Made by a program: the position numbers and the translations under genes
The notes under the pieces: generated by a model
What the model saw: only the letters and a program-made list of their open reading frames with translations
The model's database searches: none
What the model was told of the DNA's origin: nothing
Shown: positions 34,873 to 43,006 of the stretch, piece by piece
How the letters are laid out: every line of letters starts with the position of its first letter
Numbering within the stretch: position 1 is the first letter of the stretch
NCBI GenBank assembly: GCA_033584155.1
Contig: CP138355.1
Location: forward strand, 434,001-498,000
Origin: Candidatus Electrothrix scaldis
Lineage (GTDB): Bacteria > Desulfobacterota > Desulfobulbia > Desulfobulbales > Desulfobulbaceae
Length of the DNA stretch: 64,000 bases
Direction: 5' to 3'

Positions 34873-35352
34873 TTATCCACTCGTTACTTTAACGATATTA
34901 AACCCCTCTTCCCTTGACGGCTCCACGAAATACTTTGTTACCTGCTCGAACATCATCTCTGTGTCAGTCGTAGCTCGTTCTGGTTGTTCCACGCGCCTTT
35001 TTGCGATGTGCTGTAGGCAGACCTCATTGGGAACATCAAGATAGATCAATTCATGCGCGGCATCGATTTCCGAAAATATACTCTTAAGCCACTGCCGTTG
35101 CGCTATCGTATTCGCCGGGAAGTCCATGACAACCGTCGCCCCTGATTTCAAGATGCTTTGCGCTAACTTTTTAACCAATGGTTTCAGTCTGTTTGAGTAT
35201 TTTATGTAGTCATCAAGCGTTTGTATTTTGTCAGGGTACAGAACTCCCAACCACTCATCTTCTGACAAACGAACGGCATTCCTGTCTTTTGCTATTTCAT
35301 GGGATTTCGTGGTTTTTCCAGCTCCCATCTTTCCACAGAACAGTACTAACAT
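34873..35352 (-). CDS. P-loop kinase-like ATPase
   Basis: The 159-residue protein starts MLVLFCGKMGAGKTTKSHEI with a clear Walker A (GKMGAGKTT) and continues with VRLSEDEW. It resembles small AAA/zeta-toxin-like or nucleotide kinases, with a late arginine-rich lid (AKRRVEQPERATTD). Such proteins phosphorylate small substrates such as nucleotides or sugars. It is a single gene inserted between metal-related units, and its precise substrate cannot be read from sequence. Confidence 0.8.
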   Translation of the reverse strand: MLVLFCGKMGAGKTTKSHEIAKDRNAVRLSEDEWLGVLYPDKIQTLDDYIKYSNRLKPLVKKLAQSILKSGATVVMDFPANTIAQRQWLKSIFSEIDAAHELIYLDVPNEVCLQHIAKRRVEQPERATTDTEMMFEQVTKYFVEPSREEGFNIVKVTSG

Positions 35353-35475
35353 TGATTTCTTTCCTTGTAGTTAGGAGAGTCAGCTTCAATCATTGGGCTA
35401 GACCAACACCAGCTATAACTGACGCATTTTTAGTGAGCGGAATAAACAAAAGATGCATTCGATCTTACGACCTTA

Positions 35476-36072
35476 TTATTTTTCTTCACTAACGCACCAC
35501 TCACAAAAGCTGGTTAAAACATACATATCTTCAATTTCAACAAGCAGATACAGCGCCCGCATATGTTCGTCATTACGAATAGCCAGTCGGTATACCGGAC
35601 CATGCACAAGAGGATGGAAGATCCCGCTCGGATTTAAGCTCGTGGATGCGAGGCCATAATACTCAAACAACCTCCATAAGAGTTTTCCACCAACAGTTCC
35701 CTCCGCTTCTGTTTCAGAATGGATATTTTTTAATTGCCCGTTGAACACGAATTCCGCAACTGCTGTACGTGCAGTGTGGTAATCAATTATTTCTTTGCCG
35801 CCATACGTATATTCGGAAGGCTCAATGTATTCGTCTCCTTTACTCCATTCGCGGACGAGCTCTGAAACAAAAATATCTATTTTTCTTGAATCCTTGAATG
35901 ATGAAACCGCAAACGAAAAATTTTGACCGCATAACGTTGCCATGCATGACAAATAGCCACGCAACATCATGATACTGGAATCTTCGATATAAGTGAGACT
36001 CATAGAATGTTTAAGCCCCCCTAATAGTATTACTGTCTGGAACCTTCCCATATCCCTATAAAGCTGTAACAT
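35476..36072 (-). CDS. Hypothetical protein (198 aa)
   Basis: I do not recognise this protein. The frame may start at 36072 or at the internal MSLTYIEDSS (36003). The central part reads EPSEYTYGGKEIIDYHTART and the C-terminus YVLTSFCEWCVSEEK contains a CxxC pair. It has no signal peptide or membrane helix. It stands alone 66 bp downstream of the FmdE-like secreted gene's end, on the same strand. Confidence 0.5.
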   Translation of the reverse strand: MLQLYRDMGRFQTVILLGGLKHSMSLTYIEDSSIMMLRGYLSCMATLCGQNFSFAVSSFKDSRKIDIFVSELVREWSKGDEYIEPSEYTYGGKEIIDYHTARTAVAEFVFNGQLKNIHSETEAEGTVGGKLLWRLFEYYGLASTSLNPSGIFHPLVHGPVYRLAIRNDEHMRALYLLVEIEDMYVLTSFCEWCVSEEK

Positions 36073-36137
36073 GTCGCCAGAAAAGAGTAAATAGAAACTC
36101 TGCGATACCGTGCAGGTGGGAAATTTCCATCAACCGC

Positions 36138-37331
36138 TCAGTTCCGTGAGCTCTTCTCCCCAAGGATCGCCTCAAGCGGATTCGTGCTCGGATTGACCAG
36201 CGCCTCAAACTCCTCTTTGCTCGCCAGATCCTTTGTTTTCACCACAGAGACAAAATACTCCGGTTCGTCCCGATGACGAAGGAAAAAGCGGTTGTACCAT
36301 ACATGCAACCAGGGCTGATTCTCCCAATCCAATTCCAAGTCGGGTTCCCCGATGAACTTGCGGAAGGCATCTTCATGGCGATCAAAGCGGAGCGCTGCGG
36401 CCTGGCCGGTATTCTCCTGACTGTTGAAACGAATCACAATGCCGTCGTTATCCTCCTTCTGTTCCGTCTTCTTCCAGGGCTTGGGAGGTGGCATGAGGGA
36501 ATAGCCGCGCTCGCCCGGAGTCAGATTGAGGTAATGCAGGAGATAATCATCCCGGCACCATCCGGGTGCGCCGATATAGGTATATTGCTCTCCTTCCCGG
36601 AGCGGAAAGGCATCCAGGATAAACCGGGCCGTGAGGTAACTGGTAATCGTCCCGCTGCAAAAATGATCATGGGACAGGGTACCTTGCAGCAGATCCTTGG
36701 TGGTTACATCGTCCCAGCTGTTGTTTATACTGAGCAGAGAAAAATGTTTCTGGATAAAACGAGCTGTGAAGTAGCCGGTCAGGACCCCTCGGCAAAACTG
36801 ATCATGCTGCAAGGCTCCCTGAAGGAGGTCTTCCGGTACCCCGTCGGCCCAGCCGTTCGCCAGGGTAATGATGGGGAGTGTTTTTTCTCCGAGCAATTCC
36901 GTAAAGGGCGCAAAGGGTTGATGCCTGTAAACATAAATATTGATGGGCTTGGTGGCCTCTGCGCCCTCCCCTTTGGGCACAACATAGGTCAGCATCAGCT
37001 GGCCCGGTGATTTCTTATACACAAAGGCAAACCAGAGCGACTCTCCCGGCCCGCTGTACATGGGAAGCAGATTACCCCGGCCCAGACTGATTCCAGTTCT
37101 ATCCTGGAACACATCGTAGAGAATCAGGGTACTCTTTCCCTTATGCTGCACATAACCGGCATTGGTCAGGCAGGCGATATTATCAGCCGTGACCCTGGAG
37201 AAATGGAGCTTGGAAAAGGCCGCCTGAATCACCTCGTCACCGAGGTCCTTGATGCCATTCTGTTCCGCCTGACCAGGGCCTGCAATAAGGAGAAAGAACA
37301 GGGAGGTAAGGGTGAGCAGACAAGTCTTCAT
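36138..37331 (-). CDS. Secreted protein with two FmdE-like motifs
   Basis: The 397-residue protein has a signal peptide (MKTCLLTLTSLFFLLIAGPG, then QAEQ). The segment CLTNAGYV to GRGNLLPMYSGPGESLWFAF aligns with the second half of the FmdE protein encoded at 34005 (CVTENDACGV, GKGNLIY, QAFSFY). Two tandem motifs follow: LQHDQFCRGVLTGYFTA and LSHDHFCSGTITSYLTA. Both match the FmdE active motif HGHTCPGLAIGYRAA in spacing. It therefore looks like a diverged, rearranged, duplicated FmdE protein in the periplasm. It is alone behind a NikR-type promoter with a structured leader (37375-37604). A role in periplasmic metal or metallophore handling is inference. Confidence 0.7.
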   Translation of the reverse strand: MKTCLLTLTSLFFLLIAGPGQAEQNGIKDLGDEVIQAAFSKLHFSRVTADNIACLTNAGYVQHKGKSTLILYDVFQDRTGISLGRGNLLPMYSGPGESLWFAFVYKKSPGQLMLTYVVPKGEGAEATKPINIYVYRHQPFAPFTELLGEKTLPIITLANGWADGVPEDLLQGALQHDQFCRGVLTGYFTARFIQKHFSLLSINNSWDDVTTKDLLQGTLSHDHFCSGTITSYLTARFILDAFPLREGEQYTYIGAPGWCRDDYLLHYLNLTPGERGYSLMPPPKPWKKTEQKEDNDGIVIRFNSQENTGQAAALRFDRHEDAFRKFIGEPDLELDWENQPWLHVWYNRFFLRHRDEPEYFVSVVKTKDLASKEEFEALVNPSTNPLEAILGEKSSRN

Positions 37332-37417
37332 GGTATGTTCCGTTCGTTAAGGTTTTCAAGAGATGAATGATGTGTCAGGGGGGAAATCGGTAGATCGTAC
37401 ATAGAACAGTGGGCCAT

Positions 37418-37530
37418 CCCCGGTTCGGGAGGAAGAAGTCCGAACCGGGGAGTAACACCAACAGAGAAGCAAACACAAGGTATTGAGGAGGTTGTCGGAG
37501 GAGACCTCCTTGTGGTTTATCAAGGTCAGA
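37418..37530 (-). ncRNA. Structured leader, copy G (FmdE-like secreted protein)
   Basis: A perfect 11-bp stem pairs CCCCGGTTCGG with CCGAACCGGGG at 37418-37450 around GAGGAAGAAGT. The upstream hairpin is AGGAGG paired with CCTCCT, as in copy C. It is homologous to the leaders of nikA and two TonB receptors. Confidence 0.5.
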
Positions 37531-37557
37531 GTAATACGTTTGCTGATTTCGTATTAT
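37531..37557. promoter_or_regulatory. NikR-type inverted repeat, copy G
   Basis: GTAATAC, 13 nt and GTATTAT, at the same position relative to the common palindrome as copies B and C. Confidence 0.6.
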
Positions 37558-37584
37558 TATTACCACAGCATGAACCGCCTGCAC

Positions 37585-37604
37585 AATAAGGTGAAGAGCT
37601 CATT
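37585..37604 (-). promoter_or_regulatory. Common island palindrome, copy G
   Basis: Identical to copies B and C on the coding strand, 27 bp from the NikR-type box. Confidence 0.65.
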
Positions 37605-37774
37605 TTGTCGGGCAAAAGCCCCGGATGATGGAGGAGGTGCCGGGGACGTTTTCAGAGGGGGGAGTTGACGAAAGACTCGTTCAGGATGGAGCGGGGCGAT
37701 GGGAACGGTTCAACGGTTTTGCAAACCAAGACAGGTGAGCACGATTGAAAATGCAGTGCAGCCGTCCGTCCTTC

Positions 37775-38092
37775 TTATTTTTTTACTTTTTCCATCTTCA
37801 TATCACAATCTAAACAGTATGCTGCTTGAGGATTTGTCGTCGTGAATTTATCTCCACATTTTGGGCAAACAAATAGCACCTCTTTTCTGACAAGAAAAAA
37901 GTAGAGTAACACTATGAAAGAAAAAACAAAGAAGCTTATAAGCTCTGGAATCATTTCGATTAATTCTTCATACGAATGTGGATCAGAGTAGCTTCCACCA
38001 ACGAAACCTCCTACTTTTTTATGGAGTATATTTATAAGCGATAATCCTAACGCTACTATAGTTGAATAAAATATCTTAGATAATTTTCTCAT
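37775..38092 (-). CDS. Small membrane protein with zinc ribbon
   Basis: The 105-residue protein has an N-terminal hydrophobic segment (TIVALGLSLINIL), a second membrane helix (LISFFVFSFIVLLYFFLV) and a C-terminal ribbon with CPKCGDKF and CLDCDMK, which probably binds zinc in the cytoplasm. I do not recognise a family. The base composition is more AT-rich than the nik genes around it, so it could be acquired. It lies downstream of the MscS gene on the same strand. Confidence 0.6.
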   Translation of the reverse strand: MRKLSKIFYSTIVALGLSLINILHKKVGGFVGGSYSDPHSYEELIEMIPELISFFVFSFIVLLYFFLVRKEVLFVCPKCGDKFTTTNPQAAYCLDCDMKMEKVKK

Positions 38093-38214
38093 TTATTATA
38101 AGGGTGATAGCGTGAATAAGCATAAAGCTTCCCACGATTTTTTTAATACAGAACCGGCAAACTGAAACCTCCTTGCAATTCTACCACAGACATTGCCTCT
38201 CAGCCCCACTCTCA

Positions 38215-39156
38215 TCAGGTTGCAGGCCAGGGTGGCCGGGCGGCCCGAGCCCCCTCCTTCCCCTCAACAACATTATCGTAATAGCGAGTTGTCGGATAAG
38301 CAAAGTCTATGTCCTCGTGTTGGGCAAAAGTGCGGAGAATATCCTCCCAAATTGTTTGTTCAGACGAGCGCCTTTTCCGGGGATCTGAGAGATAACGAAT
38401 CGTCAGGATGACGCCGAAGTCCGCCACTGAGGTCCAAACAATGGGTGTCAGGTGCTGATAATGAATAAGGTATTTCTTGGCCGTACGTCGCACTTCCTGG
38501 GCTGCCTGTTCACTTTTGATCGCAGTATGACGATTAACGATGTTGGTCAAAATAGACTTGGCCTTTTCCCAATCACTCTCAAAGGTCACCATGACGGGAA
38601 TTTCATGCCAAATGAAGCTGAAGCCTTGGGTGTAATTGATCACGGATTCCTTGAAGACAAGGCCGTTCGGGATATTTATGATGCGACCTGTGCTTTGATC
38701 CGCCTGCACCCATTTCCCGATTTCGATCAGGGAAAATTGAAAGAGACGTAAATCAATCACATCACCCGCATGCTCCCCGATTTGGATGCGGTCACCCAGA
38801 GTGAATGGCTTACGACTGGAAATGAATATCCAGCCTGCGAGGTTGGTGAGAAGATCCTGAAGCGCGATAGCCAGACCAGCCGACAGAATCCCGAAATACG
38901 CCATCATGCCCTTGATCCCGCCGAGCCAGATACGAATAAGGACGATAACAACCAGAAACCCGGAAAAATAGGAAAGCGATTTGGTCAGAATGTATTCTCT
39001 GGAGGCATCTTTGCTTCGTCGGGCTATTATAGTGGAGCCGACTTTGCGAATGAGAAAATAAAGAAAGACGACAAGTATTGTAGCAAAGATGCTTTCATAG
39101 AAAGAGGTTGGAACTCCGATTATTTCTTCTATAAAATTGATGGATTGTTGCCACAT
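38215..39156 (-). CDS. Mechanosensitive channel of the MscS family
   Basis: The 313-residue protein has three N-terminal membrane helices, the pore-lining glycine/alanine-rich segment GILSAGLAIALQDLLTNLAG, and the beta domain FISSRKPFTLGDRIQIGEHA with GDVIDLRLF. It releases solutes under membrane tension. Its C-terminal part contains RYLSDPRKRRSSEQTI. It lies downstream of the nikADEBC unit and probably has its own promoter. There is no evident link to metal uptake. Confidence 0.92.
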   Translation of the reverse strand: MWQQSINFIEEIIGVPTSFYESIFATILVVFLYFLIRKVGSTIIARRSKDASREYILTKSLSYFSGFLVVIVLIRIWLGGIKGMMAYFGILSAGLAIALQDLLTNLAGWIFISSRKPFTLGDRIQIGEHAGDVIDLRLFQFSLIEIGKWVQADQSTGRIINIPNGLVFKESVINYTQGFSFIWHEIPVMVTFESDWEKAKSILTNIVNRHTAIKSEQAAQEVRRTAKKYLIHYQHLTPIVWTSVADFGVILTIRYLSDPRKRRSSEQTIWEDILRTFAQHEDIDFAYPTTRYYDNVVEGKEGARAARPPWPAT

Positions 39157-39275
39157 CTCAACTAATTGAACTTCCTCTTCGGAAAAATGAATCTACGGTC
39201 TTCAGGGGTATTACCTCGTTCATCTAGCGATTAACATATCCTTCGGAAAGCGTAAACAGAAACCTCATTGCAGAA

Positions 39276-40094
39276 CTACCCATGATACCTATCCCGCAGC
39301 CCATCCCCGGTCAGGTTAAAGGCCAGGGCAGTCAGCATAATAGCAATGCCGGGATAGAGGGAGAGATGCGGGGCGCTGAGGATGAGGTCCTTGCCCTCCA
39401 TGAGCAGGGTGCCCCATTCCGGGGTGGGCGGCTGGGCACCGAAGCCGAGGAAGCCCAGGGCCGAGACCGCCAGGATGGCCTTGGCCAGGCCGATGGTGGC
39501 CAGGACAATGATCGAGGGCAGGCAGGCGGGCAGGATATGGCGCAGTACGATGCGGATGCCGGAGACCCCGGAGATTCGGGCTGCAGCTACGTAATCCCGT
39601 TCCTTCACTGACAGGGTGATGCCCCGGACAAGGCGGGCATAGCGCATCCAGCTCACTGAGGACAGGGCCAGGATCATATTGACGGTGCCCGGCCCCATCA
39701 GCCCGGCCACGGTCATGGCTGCGATTACTTCCGGGAAGGAGAAGAAAATGTCAGTGAGGCGCATGAGTCCTTCATCGGCAATGCCGCCGCTGTAGCCGGA
39801 GGCCAGGCCCACGCTCAGGCCGACCAGGCAGGAGACCGCAACCACGGCAAGACTGAGTCCCACTGAGATATGGGCCCCGGCCAGAATGCGGGAAAGGAGG
39901 CAGCGGCCCAGGGTGTCGTTGCCCAAAGGATAGGTCCAGGAAGGCGGAGCCAGCCGCAGGCTCATATCAGTGTGCAGAGGATCATGGGGTGCCAGGGCCG
40001 TTCCGAACAGGGTGATGCAGAGCACTGCGGCCACTATGAGCAGGGCTGTGGTCAGGACCGGATTGGCTGTTGCTTGTTTGAGATACTTCTTCAA
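39276..40094 (-). CDS. nikC: Nickel/peptide ABC transporter permease, NikC-like (copy 2)
   Basis: The 272-residue permease has the family motif SWTYPLGNDTLGRCLLSRIL near residue 52, several membrane segments and the EAA loop RGITLSVKERDYVAAARISG, followed by a second conserved ending (GFGAQPPTPEWGTLL). It is last in the metallophore operon, after nikB with a 15-bp gap. It pairs with NikB in the inner membrane. The operon order here is A-D-E-B-C, unlike copy 1. Confidence 0.88.
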   Translation of the reverse strand: MKKYLKQATANPVLTTALLIVAAVLCITLFGTALAPHDPLHTDMSLRLAPPSWTYPLGNDTLGRCLLSRILAGAHISVGLSLAVVAVSCLVGLSVGLASGYSGGIADEGLMRLTDIFFSFPEVIAAMTVAGLMGPGTVNMILALSSVSWMRYARLVRGITLSVKERDYVAAARISGVSGIRIVLRHILPACLPSIIVLATIGLAKAILAVSALGFLGFGAQPPTPEWGTLLMEGKDLILSAPHLSLYPGIAIMLTALAFNLTGDGLRDRYHG

Positions 40095-40109
40095 GGCAGT
40101 CCGTGATAA

Positions 40110-41045
40110 TCAGAGCCTGATGCGCGGGTCCAGCAGGCGGTAGGTCAGATCGGTAAGCAGGTTGATGGAGACAAAGACGAGGACGCAGAACAGCACCAGC
40201 CCCTGAATCAGCGGGTAATCCCGGTTACTCACCGCACTGACCATCAGCTCGCCCAGACCGGGCCAGGCGAACACGGTTTCCGTGATCACCGCTCCTTCCA
40301 GTATCATGCCGAACTCAATGCCGATGACCGTGACCAGCGGGATCATGGCGTTCCTGAACAGATGCTTGGTCAGGACCAGGCGGCTGTTCACGCCTCTGGC
40401 TTTGAGGGCCATGATGTGCTCGGCCTGCATGGTCTCGATAATGGCGGAGCGGAGAATCCGGGTGGTGTAGGCGGTCAGGGCTGTACCCAGCGTGATAGCG
40501 GGCAGGATGATGTGCTGCCACGTACCGGTGCCGAAGCTGGGCAGCCAGTGCAGGCGCACGGCAAAGAGGAGGATCAGGACCAGGCCGAGCCAGTAATTAG
40601 GCATGGAAACCCCGGCCACGCTCAGGCTGACACTGAGGGAATCCACCCAGCTGCCCTGCTTCAACCCGGCAAGAATGCCCAGAGGCAGGGAGATGCACAG
40701 GGCGATGCAGCAGGCCGCCGCAGCCAAGATCAGGGTCTTGGGGAAACGCTGGCTGATAAGCTCGGCAACCGGAGCCTCTTCGACCAGGGAACGGCCCAGA
40801 TCAAGACGGAGCACATGCCTGAGCCAGTACAGGTACTGGAGATGCAGGGGCTTGTCCAGGCCCTCGCTCTCCCGAATCCACTCCACCGTGGCCTGATCCA
40901 CCTCGTACTGCCCGCCGTAGCGGGAGACGGCTATCTCCAAAGCCGGGTCGCCGGGCGCAAAGTGCATCAGGGTGTAGGTGCAGAAGGTCGCACCCAGCAC
41001 CACCAGCAGGGTACTGAGGATCTTTTTGCTGATAAGGGTCATCAT
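40110..41045 (-). CDS. nikB: Nickel/peptide ABC transporter permease, NikB-like (copy 2)
   Basis: The 311-residue DppB/NikB-type permease starts with a membrane helix (STLLVVLGATFCTYTLM) then HFAPGDPALEIAVSRYGGQY. It has LDKPLHLQYLYWLRHVLRLD and ends LLDPRIRL, as the family usually does. It forms the pore with NikC. A 23-bp repeat array sits between it and nikE (41183-41234), so the nikE-nikB gap is unusually large (about 195 bp). Confidence 0.88.
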   Translation of the reverse strand: MMTLISKKILSTLLVVLGATFCTYTLMHFAPGDPALEIAVSRYGGQYEVDQATVEWIRESEGLDKPLHLQYLYWLRHVLRLDLGRSLVEEAPVAELISQRFPKTLILAAAACCIALCISLPLGILAGLKQGSWVDSLSVSLSVAGVSMPNYWLGLVLILLFAVRLHWLPSFGTGTWQHIILPAITLGTALTAYTTRILRSAIIETMQAEHIMALKARGVNSRLVLTKHLFRNAMIPLVTVIGIEFGMILEGAVITETVFAWPGLGELMVSAVSNRDYPLIQGLVLFCVLVFVSINLLTDLTYRLLDPRIRL

Positions 41046-41182
41046 GAGGTACCTTCCATACCAGAAATCCTGCTCCCGGACAATAGGCTGACCGCCTCAT
41101 ATTTACCGGGAAGAGGAGCCGGGCGGCTTGAGCAAGGCATTGGAAGCGCTGCAAGCGGAGATGAAGGGGCGGTAGTCACCCT

Positions 41183-41234
41183 GCTGACTCGCCCGGTACC
41201 AGCATGCTGACTCCACCCGTACCAGCATGCTGAC
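41183..41234. repeat. 23-bp tandem repeat array, family 3, copy 2
   Basis: GCTGAC recurs at 41183, 41206 and 41229 with CAGCATGCTG palindromes. The array interrupts the operon between nikE and nikB. The same unit occurs at 29165-29262. Confidence 0.85.
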
Positions 41235-41240
41235 AAGAAA

Positions 41241-42203
41241 TCACGGGCCAGAGGGAAAATGGCAGCAGACCTCATGCTCATCCCCCAGCAAATGCGAGGG
41301 CGGAACCTCTGCTGCGCAGAGGGCCGTCCGCCGGAAGCAACGGGGGTAAAAGACGCAGCCGGAAGTCGCATCATCCGAGGCCATATCCCCCTTGAGGATA
41401 ATGCGTTCCCCGCTCCAGAGGGCCGGGTCAAGGGCGCTGGACAGGAGGGCCTGGGAATAGGGATGGCCGGGCCGCCGGAAGAACTGCGCTGCCGGGGCCT
41501 GCTCCACGATACGGCCCAGGTACATGACCGCCACCCTGCTGCTGATCCGGGCGGCAAAGCTGAGGTTATGGGTGACGAGAAAGAAGGTCATCCGGTACTG
41601 TTCCCGCACCCGGACCAGGAGTTCCGCAACCTTCTGCCGAGTCAGGGTATCCAGGGCGGCAAGAGGCTCGTCGAGGAAGAGAATGTCCGGCTTGGCAGCC
41701 AGGGCCCGCCCGATGCAGGCCCGCTGACATTGCCCCCCAGAGACTGCGCCGGGCCTGCGCTCAAGTGCCTCTGCCGGAAGGCCCATCTGCTCGGCCAGCC
41801 TGTGGACAATCCGCAACCGTTCCCTGTGCTGTATGCCCTGCGCCTGAAGGGGTTCCTGCATGGACTCCCCCAGCGTGCAGGAGGGACTCAGCGAGGTGGC
41901 GGGATCCTGAAAGACCAGCTGCATCCGGTTGGGAAAGCAGCGATATGCGGGCTTGTCGTGCCTGCTGATCTGCTGCCCGTCCAGGACGAAATGCCCCTCC
42001 TGAAAGGGGATCAGGCCGAGCAGGGCCCGGATCAGGGTGGTCTTGCCTGAGCCACTTTCTCCCAGCAGGCAGAAGGTCTCGTTCCTGTTGATGCGGGCCG
42101 TGATGTGGCGGAGGATATAGGGTGCTGCTGAGCGGGCGGAGCGATTACGTTGCTCGGGAAAACGCACTCCGAGGTCAACGATATCCAGATAAGGCGCAGA
42201 CAT
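41241..42203 (-). CDS. nikE: Nickel/peptide ABC transporter ATP-binding protein, NikE/OppF-like (copy 2)
   Basis: The 320-residue ATPase has a Walker A (LLGESGSGKTTLIRALLG), a signature (VSGGQCQRACIGRAL), a Walker B (ILFLDEPLAALD) and an H-loop (LVTHN). The C-terminal oligopeptide-transporter extension has the cysteine-containing motif GCVFYPRCFRRTALCAAEVP, which may bind an Fe-S cluster or metal as known for OppF-like proteins. Its start overlaps closely with the end of nikD (2-bp gap). Confidence 0.88.
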   Translation of the reverse strand: MSAPYLDIVDLGVRFPEQRNRSARSAAPYILRHITARINRNETFCLLGESGSGKTTLIRALLGLIPFQEGHFVLDGQQISRHDKPAYRCFPNRMQLVFQDPATSLSPSCTLGESMQEPLQAQGIQHRERLRIVHRLAEQMGLPAEALERRPGAVSGGQCQRACIGRALAAKPDILFLDEPLAALDTLTRQKVAELLVRVREQYRMTFFLVTHNLSFAARISSRVAVMYLGRIVEQAPAAQFFRRPGHPYSQALLSSALDPALWSGERIILKGDMASDDATSGCVFYPRCFRRTALCAAEVPPSHLLGDEHEVCCHFPSGP

Positions 42204-42205
42204 CC

Positions 42206-42997
42206 TCAGCAGCCTGCCTTGGCAACAAGTTCCTGGGTATAGGGATGCGTCGGGCTAGCCAGCACCTCCGTAACCGGCCCGCTCTCCACCATCCGCCCCT
42301 GCTGCATGACCGCTGCCCGGTCGCAGAGTTCCCGGACCACAGCGGTATCGTGGGTGATCAGGATGATGCCCGCCTTGCGCTCCTGCTGGAGCCTGCGGAT
42401 CAGGTCAAGGATCTCAAGGGTCACGGTGGGGTCCAGGGCCGAGGTCACCTCGTCCAGGATCAGCACCTGGGCATTGGTGGAAAAGAGCATGACCAGCTGG
42501 GCCCGCTGGAGCATGCCCCGGCTCCATTGATGGGGATATTGGCAGCAACGCTCACGGGGCGAGCTGATGCCCACTTCGCTCAAACGGCCATATATCTCGT
42601 CCTGCTGCATACTCTTCTTCTGCCTGCCAGCTCCCGCCGCCTGCATCACCTCCAGGAGCTGGCTCTCCATGCGAAAGACCGGGTCCATTGCGGAGCGAGG
42701 GTCTTGCACGGCAAGGGCGATCTTCCTGCCCCGAATGGCCCGCATCTCCCGTTGACTCTTCCCGGCTACATCCTGCCCGTCCAGGAGGATGGACCCGGCA
42801 GTGATCCGGGCCGGGGCCTCCAGGCGTAGCAGGGTGCGGGCAAGCACAGACTTCCCTGAGCCTGATTCGCCGATGATGCCCAGCACCTCGCCCTTATGCA
42901 GGGAGAAAGAAATCCGATCAAGCACGTCGGTGCGGCCCGGAAAATCAGCGGATAGATTGCGCACTGCAAGGAGGGTATTTTCCAGACATCCGGTCAT
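42206..42997 (-). CDS. nikD: Nickel/peptide ABC transporter ATP-binding protein, NikD-like (copy 2)
   Basis: The 263-residue ATPase has a Walker A (IIGESGSGKSVLARTLL), the signature region WSRGMLQRAQLVMLF with an S-R variant in place of the usual SGG, a Walker B (VLILDEVTSALDP) and an H-loop (LITHD). The altered signature is slightly unusual but occurs in some family members. It follows nikA by 9 bp and drives uptake together with NikE. Confidence 0.88.
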   Translation of the reverse strand: MTGCLENTLLAVRNLSADFPGRTDVLDRISFSLHKGEVLGIIGESGSGKSVLARTLLRLEAPARITAGSILLDGQDVAGKSQREMRAIRGRKIALAVQDPRSAMDPVFRMESQLLEVMQAAGAGRQKKSMQQDEIYGRLSEVGISSPRERCCQYPHQWSRGMLQRAQLVMLFSTNAQVLILDEVTSALDPTVTLEILDLIRRLQQERKAGIILITHDTAVVRELCDRAAVMQQGRMVESGPVTEVLASPTHPYTQELVAKAGC

Positions 42998-43006
42998 AGG
43001 GACGGC

